From: Siphonodentalium dalli
Lineage: Eukaryota; Mollusca; Scaphopoda; Gadilida; Siphonodentaliidae
Direction of reading: 5' to 3'
DNA length: 64,000 bases
Assembly: GCA_032622095.1 (NCBI GenBank)
Contig: CP136065.1
Location: forward strand, 151,409,577-151,473,576
Shown: positions 45,601-57,600 of the stretch, piece by piece
Layout: every line of letters begins with the position of its first letter
How positions within the stretch are numbered: the stretch's first letter is position 1
The notes under the pieces: model-generated
What the model was told of the DNA's origin: nothing
The model's input: the letters and a program-made list of their open reading frames with translations, nothing else
Database searches by the model: none
Position numbers and translations under genes: made by a program

Positions 45601-48600
45601 AGGATTTTGGTAATTAGCCTGAAAGGAGGAAAAATATATGGTACAAAATTTTACCATGTGCAGGAGAAAGCATCCTGGAATTCTGCATTTTCAACAGACC
45701 AAGTAGCATACCAAGGTAACTGGTGATTGTTTGATCATCCATTTTAAGCCCATATGAGTAAACCAGCTGAGCTCATCAGCAGCTACATTGCAAGATGCAG
45801 AAATGTGAATTTCAGTTAATATAATGTTATGATCTGAAGCCCACCAAAATATTTCTTAGATAATTTGTTTAATTTCAGAACATGACCACCTTGGTGTTAT
45901 CTGATTTGATTGCATATATGCTGATGACATTTGTCAGAACACAAAGCTATTAAACCCAAATAAATAGTTTTCAATTCCAAATAATTTATGTGTTCTAAGG
46001 AATCATCCTGGGACCACATGCCAGAAAAAGACTTATTTCCAATAAAGCACCCATAAAATAGCCAAACAGGGATGATTTGGAGGTTATATAATCTGAAACT
46101 GGAGTAGGTCTAATACATATCCCATTCTCAGCCTTAATATTAGTCATCCACCACTGAATGTCAGTTATTGCATTTGAAGATAAGGCTAACTCAGAATAAA
46201 AAAAATATTTTTTTATTTCAGAGCTTCTACCTTGATGTAGTCCAAATGTCGATAAAATAAGGAACCAATCTTAATAGCCCTACAGGCAGATTTGGCAACA
46301 TCTCGATTAATCATTTTTTTGTGGTTCAATCAATTTGAGAAAATTCAAGAATCTTTTCAACCTTTATATCTGGGAGAAACAATTGAAATTTGTTTGTATC
46401 CAATAGAAATCCCAGATAAATAATTTTATGAGAAGGTTCTTGCTAAGATTTGTTATAGTTTATCTGGAAACCTAACTCATAAAAATTTTCAATCATCAGT
46501 TTAACATTTTGTACACAAATTGCTGGATTCTGATGACATGCCAAAGAATCATCTATGAAATAGTAGCAACGAATGCCGTTCTCACGAAAAAATGAAAAAA
46601 ATGGTTTCATTAGTTTTGTGAAAATACGTGGCCCTGATGACAAACCAAAAGTGAAAGCCTCTATTGGAACATATGGTCACCAGAAAGTTTTTGTGATTTA
46701 GATTTTGAGACATCATCCTCATCTCAGATATTTACGAAGGTGTGGAGCAATTGTAATGCCAAAGTATGCATCTGTGAGATCAATAGAAGCCATGAAATCA
46801 TATTGTTTATTAGCATGAAGTACCGTATCAATGGTATCCATTTTAAAATGCTGATGATACTTCACAGATTTGTTCAAAAATCTCAAATTTAAGATAGCTC
46901 GGTAACCACCACCCTTTGGTAGTGCCAAAAATTTTGGAAATATATTCACCAGGTTCAAATTTACGAATGGAAATAGCACCCTTATGCAGCAATTTCATGA
47001 CTTCAGCATTGATATGAGTTCTGTGTATGTCATTGAATGGTATGGGTCCTGGGAGCTTAGTTTGGGCAAGATAACTACTGATAAATTCGATTCGTTTCTA
47101 ACATTCTATAATTATGTCCATATATTTGCATAAAATATTATTATAAATAGTATTAAAAACGAGAGGCCGATCACGATCGGCAGATGTTTAACCCATACCT
47201 TGGCGATAGTGATCAGCTATTTTCAGTTTGGACGCGAAAATCCATAAGCCATAACTCCTTTTTAAAAAATTGCATCAAACCCAAATTCCAAGTCTATCTG
47301 TATAAATTTTGGGCTGAGATACTCACATACCAAACCAAACCATACATCTAAAAAAATGAGATATATCAGATGAAAGGTATTTCTACTAAGTATCAGGAAT
47401 GTTGAGAAGGGTTCATTTTAACTACAAAAATCCATACAAATGAAGGGGATATAATAGGAGAATGATTACATGAAAAATATACAAAAGCATAATATTGATG
47501 AAAGGGTTAACAATGTTAACTCTATAAAATTAGGGGACTGTACCAGGTATGTCACTTGAACACTGCATCGATAGGCTGAACCAGAGAGCTATGTGGGAGT
47601 TGATAAACACTGTCCACACACTATGGAAATGCAATAAACAACAGATGGCTATTAAAGTCATTTTATATGTGCAGCAGTGAGCATCAGATATCGTTATAGG
47701 ACTGTGTAACTTTATAAAAATAGTGCTACTAAATGCGGTTCTCTCTATCTGCTCAAATTCTGAGAACATCCCTACAAATGAACAGTAGACTATTCCAATT
47801 TATACTTTTAGAACTGAAGGGGATTGATTCATGAATTGGTAACACATTTCACTGCTATATTGAACATATGATGGCTAAAAATAACTCTATTTCCAATAAT
47901 ACCGATTTTCTCCTTCTCTCTTAGTGCTAACTGATATCACAGGTAATTAATTGTAAGCAGCTATGGTTATATATTGTAAGCATAAAAATCTCAAATCTGT
48001 TCAATTCTTAGTTAAAAAAGGGGCCATAACTAAGGTATAAAAAACAGGATCTGACCCATATTCAAACTCGTTCTGTATTTTGAGTTGAGAAACTCACATA
48101 CCAAATTTGGTTCCTATAAGATGAAAACTGGTTGATTTATCGAAGCATGCATGAATTCTATGTCAAAGGGCCATTACTCCATTAAAAATATCGGATCAAA
48201 CCCATATTTGAACTCAATCTGTATTTTGGGCTGATAAACTCACATACCAAATTTGGTTCCAATCAGATAATTTTTTTTAGTTATTGCAGCATGTGTGAAT
48301 TCTAAGTCATAAAAGGGCCATAACTCAGTTAAAAATACTCGGATCAAACTCATATTCGAACTTGATCTGTATTTTGGGCTGAGAAACTCATATACAAAAT
48401 TTGGTTCCGATTGGATAGGAAATGTTCGAGTTATCGCACCATGCGCGTAAAGTGTCTACGGACAGACAGACAGACGGACGAACGACGAATGGTCAATCCG
48501 GACGTTGACACTATGTGTACCATACTATGGTATGGGTACACATAAAAATTGGGAATATGTTGTTTTTAATATTATAAATATGTTGTAGAATTATAACAAA

Positions 48601-51600
48601 TGTTTGTTGCAGCGTCAAGCATTGAGAACTTTGGTACCAAGGATGACGGATGATCGAGAATCTGAACTTTGTAAGAGACTTATGAGAGAGATGGTTCCAG
48701 CAGCCATGTTTGGTCGATTTCTAAAATTTGGATTGTCATGTGACACAGAATTTGAAATAGAAGGGGTAAGTGTCACTGGCTATTACATTTAATTGCTGAT
48801 TTTAGGATAAAGCCAGTATTATTTTTTGTTGTCCTATTAAATATTTATATTTTGAGAACTGGTACCTAACTCGTATTTAAATTCGTACAGTATATTTTTC
48901 GCTCAGGCTACTCAGTTTTAAACTTAGTCAATTTACAAATCAAATCATTTGTTAGATATATGCACATAAAATTTATATAAGATGTTTACGTCATCCTACA
49001 CATCGAAAAATAAAGAGCATGTAACAATCAAACAATGAAGAATATGCAAATAGATAAATGATACCATTGTTTATTCTGTCAACAAGTTCCAGCATTTGTG
49101 TGATGTCATTTAGTTTTTCTTTTCAACCTCCTGGGACTCAGATTAAAAAAAATTCCTGTTTGCCTTTCAAGACATATTTAATGATGTGGGATTGAAAAGG
49201 CAACAGATATTTGTTTCTTCAATTTTGTCTGAGAATAATTCTTTATATTTTGAAATAACAGCATTCTAGGAGAAAGTTTTACTCATCTTCCTTTCTCATG
49301 TTCGGACAGTGGAAACAAATTTGGTCTTGGATTTGCACTTACAGTAATGCCCTAATTAATCGACTCCATAACCACAGCAGAATTATGGGTAACTTTTCAG
49401 GATTTAGTCGGAAATATGGCTTGTTGCCATTTATCAGAAAGCTCTCCCTAAAGTTACCCATAATTCTGCTGTGGTTATGGAGTCGATTAATTAGGGCATT
49501 ACTTTATGTAAATATTTGTTATAGAAAATCGTGATTTTACTGGAATGTTAAAGGTCAGTTAAGTCTGCATTGTAATTGCTTGATATATTTGCATAAAATC
49601 CTAATATGTGAGTTTGTGTTATTTTAATATTGTCTAGTTCTTTGGAGATTTTGGTTAGTTTTTTAGCTCAACTTGACAAAGAAATGTTTGAGCTATTGCC
49701 ATGTGTTGGCATTCAACGTCCATCTGTCCGTCAATATTTTCTGTTAGCACACCCAACAGGTCACATCCCTCATCCGATTGGCACCAAACTTCATATTTCA
49801 CCATTCTCAAGACAAGGTGTCAAATAATCGACCTGAGCCAGATAAATCAACTGTCTGATAAAGATCATTTGTTCAACAAACAAAATGAATGTTCCCATAT
49901 ATGTTATTTAATGTTTCATAATATTGATATTCCAGATGAACAGTGTTAATGCCAGTTTTGTAAGTCAGATATAATGGTTGTTTCATCTCCTTGATTAAGT
50001 ATCATGATGATTTTTCACTCATTGTTATTTGTTCATAAACAAATGTGTTTATAGTAGGGTCCTGCGAATTGGAGATTTTGATCGAATCGAATATCGAATC
50101 GTATATCGAATCGAATATCGAATCGAATCATACCTGCGTGTTACATTCTCAATTAGGCATTTAATGTTAATTATTGGACGATTTGTGAAACGTACGTTCT
50201 ATGAACGAACTTCCATGAAGTTCCATCATAACTTATGTGGCGATCAACCGATCGTTCCTGATACTATTAACTTCAATTGAGAATTGTCGAGAGAAAAAAA
50301 AACATTAAAACGTCCATGCGTCGTCACGACGATTAAATATATAACCACGAAACGGATTATCGGAATTAAAATCACGCGCAATTTTTATAGTTTGCATGTA
50401 CATGCATAGTTGCAAATCGGCACTGGGAAACACACCCGTTGTTATAAAGATGCAACAACAGTCGCAGGGTAGCCTGTTTATGTAGTGCTGGATGCTTAGA
50501 TAAGTCGTCGTCCCAGACGCTTGCGATTTATATACCATGTTGCATACATCACATGTGTAAGTTCCAATACTGCATGCAGCTTGTATCATGTTTAAAATAA
50601 ACATGAATAACGGACAAATTGTCAAGTTTCAATCCGACACTGAAAGTCAACTTCAAACGAAAACACCTCCCACGTGCACTTTTCGACGACGGGAACACGT
50701 GTTGTTTGCATTCTCAGCAATATTACATAACGCGGAATCTGAGACGTATAGTCGGTGGATAATGCTAGTTTTTTTTTTTATTGTTTTTGCACAATATTTA
50801 CAAACATAATGCTGACAGTGAAATATTCAGAAATAAACATGATTATATTGTACAGGAGTGGCATGGCCAAATAGGCTGTCTTCCTGCCGCCCCTGTTTGG
50901 AAATGAAACTGAAATAGTAAAATGACAACGTTGCTCCGTTTCATCGCTATTATAATTTACGTGCGTCATCGGTCCATCGGCGATCTCCAAGCTTTTGGCT
51001 ACCATGTTCAAAGCTAGAATTCAGATGCATTTAGTCGTCCTATAGTGTCTAATTACTGGCCATATTTATACTTAATATCATGCGAACTTTCGCGATGTAC
51101 AATAAGAATTATAAGCTGCATATCTTCATAAGTTTTGGGAATAATATGGCACAGAAACAGCTAAGATTGACGTGTTTACCTGCCCTTAAACATCCTACTT
51201 TTTTGTCAGTGTATATTCGAAATTTCGAGTTGGAAATTTTGAATCGAATTCGAATCGAATTTGACTTTCTGAATCTCGAATCGAATATCGAATATTCGCA
51301 GGACCCTAGTTTATAGCTATTTTCAAAATTTGCATTGAATTTTATGAATTTAGTTTCGTTAGCATTAATATTTTACCATTGTTGACAGTTTTTTTAGGTT
51401 TAGTTAATTATCTGTTTAAAAATTAAGTTCAGTCATTTATGGATTTGTGGAATTATGAATCATGATCCATTTTGAACAGGATAATTTAACATAAGTTAAC
51501 AGATGGTTCAGGCATACCATCATCCCACTCAATTTTATATTGTTGTGACCTCCTAGTAGTGCTCTATGATACTGCATGATGTACTTGTTTTATAACCATC

Positions 51601-54600
51601 AGTCACCTCTCTCTCATTAAAGGTACTCAATCCGATTAGACACTCCTAAATTACTATTTCTTTGGCTTTGGGGATAAAAAATATTTGATTTGAGTCGAGG
51701 AACCCACTCATCAAAGCTCAGAGTGATCAGATATCAATTTTTGAAGTTTGTTAATTTTTGGAGATGTGGGCCAGATGCCGCCAGAATCTCGTGCTCAAAC
51801 AGACAAATTGCAGATGTAAGATGGTTAACACTAAAATCAAGTGGTTATTATTGTTAATAGTAACCACTTGATTTTCGAGTTATCCATCTTACACCCGCAA
51901 TTTGTCTGTTTGAGCACGAGGTTCTGGAGGCCAATGGCCCACATCTCCAAAAATTAACAAACTTCAAAAATTGATATCTGATCACTCTGAGCTTTGATGG
52001 GTAGGTTCCTCGACTTGATTCAAATATTTTTTACCCCCGTAGCCAAAGAAATAGTAATGTAGGGGTGCTTAATCGGATTGAGTACCTTTAATAACTTGGT
52101 TACATATGCCTGTCATTATAGAAATTCCACAGGTCTGGCAATTAAATGATCGAAAATATGAAACCAAAATCTGCACATGGCTGAGAGGAGTTATAACAAT
52201 TGCTCTTCTTAACCCCTCAATGACTGGAGCTTCCTGAAATTTTGCGAAAACACTGTGCCAATGCATTCTCTTATACATGCTAGTCTTGCATATATAAGAG
52301 AATACATTGGCTTGATACAATACTTACCTTGACTTTGTAAGCCAGTGCATTCTCTTATATATGTGAGGCTCCATATGGGAGACTCACAAAAATAAGAGAA
52401 TGCACTGGCACATGATCTTTAATACTGCAACAGTGCAGCTTCCGTCATGAAAGTGTTAAATACCCAGTATACCTCAGGATCATTTAAGAAATAAATACAC
52501 TGTGCATTGGCATGTAAAGTAGAAAAGGGTTGACAGGCCAAGCCTGACTAAACCATCTGAATTCATTCCTGCACCTGGTCTAACAAGTAACCAAAACAGT
52601 TTAGCCTAATACATTATGTTAATAATCTCATGAATGTGTTATAAACAAAGATCTGAGTATGAAATGAATCATTTGTTGACAGGACAAGGACTAAACATCA
52701 TCATACATGACAGGAACCAAACAGTTATGACCAGATCTCTCTCACACCTCATCTTGATTTGTTTAATGCTTTTGTATGCCTTTGAAATTGTGAAAGTTTT
52801 TGCTCATCCACATGTATAGGCTATAGCTTGTAGTCTGTGTTTGACACATATAGCTATTTTAATAAATAAGATTAGGAATTTGATTGTTTTCACCTAATTT
52901 ATCTTCTTAACAGAATGTGAACTTTCAAAAGTGGATCTACATAGACATTAAAAATTCTAATTTACCGGTACTCATCTTGCACGCTTACTATGTTCTACAG
53001 ATTTGAGCATGCCATAGCCATACCATTTTAACAGGGTATTACTTTACTACACTCAGACTTCATGATCTCATTACATAAATCTATCTTATCAATTGTATTA
53101 CTTGTTTTACGAACCTGCCAACGTTTCCCGAAATTGAAAACAAATAGGAAAGAAAATATATTAGTTTGGGCCTACAAAATATTGAATTATTCTCTTGAAA
53201 ATGCAAGTAAAGATCAGTCGTTTTCAGGCCGGGAGCATGTGTGCCTTAAATCTAAACAATGTAGACTATGAATAATCTTCAGAGAAATTGTAAACTTCTG
53301 CCTACAATATTGATTTGAAGAAATCATAATTGGAGGGGGGAGAAATGCTATGTAAATTGTTAAAAAAAAATCTATAATTAGTGATCAATAGACCGTGGGA
53401 ATCATGTTTCTTTGGATTGAAGTTTTTTCCCCTCCTGCATCTAAAATTTTTTGGACCAAATGTTTCTAAAACAAGCAATAAAATTGGTCTGGCCTTATCA
53501 GTATTGGTCATTTCCACTTGTGACTGATGGGACAAGCTAGAAAATCTGCTTTTTGGACCCCTTGTTATTTAAATTTGAGTGATGCTTCATATAATTATAT
53601 ATCTGTTTCTTGAAGAGTGTGAACTGCTCTCTAACACTATTTAGTACTGCTTCATTGAGGACGTGTAACATGGACAAATAGTTTGATTGTTTGTCGTGTG
53701 ACTGATGGGACACTGATCGGACACAACTTTTGAGTACCCTTAAGCAAAGGAGCACTATATATAACAAATAATGTTACACTCATGTCTAATTGACTCAATA
53801 TATAACTATTGCATTTTTCTTCCCCCTAATATGGTTTATGTTTCCATGAGCATGCCCATTCACAATCATGGAGTGGTAGTTGGCGTGACTGATGGGACAT
53901 TATTTTCGTGACTGATGGGACAGTCACGAAAATAATGCTTTGTTGCAGTATTCTGGACAGGAAGTCATTGCTGACTTTTAAACACCATAGTTTGAATCTT
54001 GACAACAATCACAATGAAAATTTTATTGAAACAGTCCTAATAATAAAATAATTTATTCAGAACTAATATGCTGGGATTTTCAGTTTGTGTTTGGCTGGAG
54101 ATAAGAACATGCTTTAAGGCGATCATGGTTGATTAGTATGTACATGTTGGGTTTATAGTTTAGAAGAAAAAGCATCTGTACACAATGATGGAATCAGTTG
54201 ATACAGATGAAAATTGGCGACAAATGGTGCTGGTACATAGATAGTTAAGAGTTTGAGTAATATAAATAATTAAAGAAATTCTCACCATCTTTGCGACTTC
54301 ACTGTTTGTTAGCATTTATATTGTTTTTATAATCCCTTTTGAAAAAAGGTCCTATTATGTAATCAGTATGCCCACCCTTATGTCCATTGACATTTTTTGT
54401 TTCCAATAGATAACTCTAGTTTGGATTATTTTATCTGAACCGAAGTTGGTATGTGTATTTCCCAGCTAAAATTACAGGCCAAGTTCGAATATGGGTTCTA
54501 TCCAATTATTTTTACTTGAGTTACGGCCTTTTTTCGACTTAGAATTTGAAGGTCTGTTACATCAAAGTCAGTATGTGTATTTCCAAGCTAAAGATACAAG

Positions 54601-57600
54601 TTTAGACTTAGATTTTGACCGCATTTTGGCATTGAAATTATTTATATATTAGATATTTTTTGTAAGCTCAAATTATTCTTTTATTTTGCAGTAGTACAAT
54701 TAAAAATGGCTAAAGGGTGTATCTGCCACACTCTAGCAATGCTCTTGTTAACAAACAGAAATGTCCATGTTTAACAGTAACAACAGTAACATATCAGTGT
54801 TAGACAGCCTCACATGTAGCAAATGATTCTAGTTCAAGGACAGTCACTAAGTAACACTTGATCATGATATGCAATACTTAAATGTTAAACTGAATTCAAT
54901 CTGATTATTCTCTATCAGATTCAGAGTGTTGGTTTTTGTCATTGTTCACTATGGAATTATACAAGGATTATTTAATAATGACAAATTCAGAAGGCAATAT
55001 AAAATACCGGTACTCTATATCATACTGGCAGTCAATATTATGAAAAATAAAGTTTTTTTCCGATGTATATACATGTATAGGTGATTTCTAAAACAATTCA
55101 GGGCCATTTGAGTTTTGCTGTATCATGGAATCCTTGTGTATTTTGTGACTGATGGGACATTTTTGCATGAGCCCATACATGAAAACCTAAGATATTATGG
55201 CAACTATTGTTGGTGCAAACATGTTAAGACAAGTTGGTAGGGATATGAAAACATGATTTGGTTGGGGAAGATGAAACATTTTTTTATGTACAATACTTTC
55301 ATAGCATAATTTGTGACTGATGGGACATAATTTTGGGCCAAAAACTAATCTTAGTCTTCTGACCATAAACTTAAGCGGTGAATCTCCAACTAATAACACA
55401 TCTGCAGAATTCGCCCCCGTTACTAAAATTCACATATTATTTTATATCAGTCCCACAATTTGATAATATTGTGGCATATGTAAGAATTACACTGAAAAAA
55501 AGAGTTTCACAATGAAAACATTATGTAACAATGGGAATTGTCATAACTCCAGATTGGAGTGAGCAAAATCCACAGAATATCGAAAGTTTCGGGAAATTGG
55601 GGATTCATTTTTCCAAATAAACAATATCACTGCATGAGTATTTAATTTTGTAAAACTTTTAAATGGAATATTGACCTATTCTAACTTAAACTTCATAGGA
55701 TGATGCCAGAGAGGATGCAAGGCGGACTTTTGCTTGCATGAAGCTAAATAACAAAAATCCAGAAGACTACAATGATGATGATGTCGAACTGATGGCCATA
55801 AATCCAGACTGCATGGATTCCGATGCATTCGAACGAATGCCAGTAGCAGCATTACAAAGAAAGTTAGTTGTATCTTGTTTTTCTTCTTATTTTCTTCTCA
55901 TTTTAACTGTGCAGTAGAATAGATAACCATAGCCGATGAAATCAAAGCCATTCACAGTAATACAGAATTGCTGTTTGTCATAGCTAATATCGAGGGCTGA
56001 TAGATGATAGTTACTTCTATTGAGAATTAAGGAAATAATATAATTATGACCTGTCAATCCATTTGAAAATCTTTCAACAATCTGATAGAAAACTCCACCA
56101 CTGGTCAAGGTTTTATTATACCCCGACTGTTCGAAGAAAAATTGGGTGTATACTGTATTGACTTTATCCATCTGTTCGGGCATTTATCTCAGTCCTGGGT
56201 TATCAGATCTGAATTTGATACCGGTATGGATATTCACTATCAGGAGTACTTTAAAAAAAACGCCCAATGTTCGTCTGAAAATAGTGGATTTCTGTCTGTC
56301 CGGGCATATTTTACAGTCATGGGTTGTTGGATCTGAATGAAATTTGGTTTGTAGGTTTGCCATAGGGTTGAAACGATTAATCAACTAGCTGTAGTCGATG
56401 CTGAAATGTCAGAATGTCGACTCTGAATTTTGCTGTCGACTAGTCGGAACATAGTGTATTAGTTACATATATAACGTTTTCAAGATCGATTCCGGCATAA
56501 ACGGTGTTAGCTGCACGTAGGTCACGGTAAGTATAACGTTTGGTGGCACCCGGAATTGACAGTGTTACTAGTATAGATACACACGGTGACCCGACTATTA
56601 ATTGAAAGAATCAAATTGACAACACAATGTCTCACTCGTCGTTTGAGGTCAAAGACATCACTGCGACATGATGGCAATGATTGACGCGGCTTTATCGTTT
56701 GTCGGAGACTGCTTTTATCTAGACACTGTGTATATTTCAATTGATCTCGCACCGTCGGGTTATGATGCGACGCTGTGTGAAAGTCGCTTAAGGTGACGTC
56801 ATTGGTGCTACCGTATATAAATGATACTGACATTAAGAACTGGCTATCGTATTCTACAACGTAGCCTATACTATAGGGCGTATTTAGTAGGAACATTAAC
56901 ATTTTATAGTGACACCGCTCGGCACCGGTTTATTGGTGATCACGTGACTAAACAAAATCTCGAACACTGATATTAAATTTAAAACCTGTATAAATGATCG
57001 TGTTTCTATATATAATCATTATCCACCACAGGTCTAATTATATAATTACATTCAGTGTGTTGGATAAATATCAAGATGTTAACTGTATTATTTCCCAAAT
57101 AAATTGGTGTCTGTGCAGGGAAATGCGCTATATACGCAATAGACCGTCATTGCATCAGTCATCAGTGTACGCCACGTACGATGAATTTTCCGTACCATGT
57201 TATGTTTGAAAGTTTTGATATCGGGTACCGACTAGTCGACGCAACGCGACTTTTGGGCCTCGACTAGTCAACTTTTAAATTCACTAGTTGTTTCAACACT
57301 AGTTTGCCATCAGGAGTACTTTCAAAACATTGTGGTTGTTTCCCATTTTAGTTTTATATTTGTTCCATACTGCACATGTTTGCCACAATGGGAGTATGTC
57401 GTACCCAAGTTGCAACGTCTTGTTTGGCTTGCTTAATTTTGACATAACGTTGTAGGTAATTGATCACCAACTGTAACCCTTTAGAACCATGGTTTCCGCT
57501 TGGGTTTGGGGAATGATACTCCTGTAGCTGGGGGTAAAATCTTTGAATATCTACTGGTATCTTATAAATTGATAATAGCCCAAATTATGAACGTATTCAG

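Larger units (their letters stand above)
44480..47090 (-). mobile_element. Decayed DIRS-type retrotransposon (RT, RNase H, tyrosine recombinase)
   Basis: Minus strand, in order: RT palm/finger remnants (47090-46440), an RNase H-like part (about 46100-45720), and a tyrosine recombinase remnant (about 45400-44480). DIRS elements are unusual in pairing a reverse transcriptase with a tyrosine recombinase instead of an integrase. Many stops and frameshifts show it is dead. It lies in intron 4 of the secreted-protein gene, opposite to it. The terminal repeats were not resolved. Confidence 0.8.
53520..55327 (+). repeat. Six exact copies of GTGACTGATGGGACA
   Basis: Exact 15-mers at 53520-53534, 53698-53712, 53885-53899, 53908-53922, 55145-55159 and 55313-55327, all on the same strand. 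Spacings of 168-187 bp in three intervals suggest a worn tandem repeat, but the flanks are otherwise dissimilar apart from a following A(T/C)(A/T)TTTT in some copies. All lie in intron 5. Confidence 0.85.

Noticed and set aside
45273-45657. Minus-strand ORFs near 45.3-45.7 kb as a host gene
   Set aside because: They read into the DIRS recombinase N-terminus in shifted frames and belong to the decayed element.
52634-52819. Hydrophobic ORF (LSHLILICLMLLYAFEIV) as a membrane protein exon
   Set aside because: Isolated short ORF inside intron 5 with no splice sites in phase.
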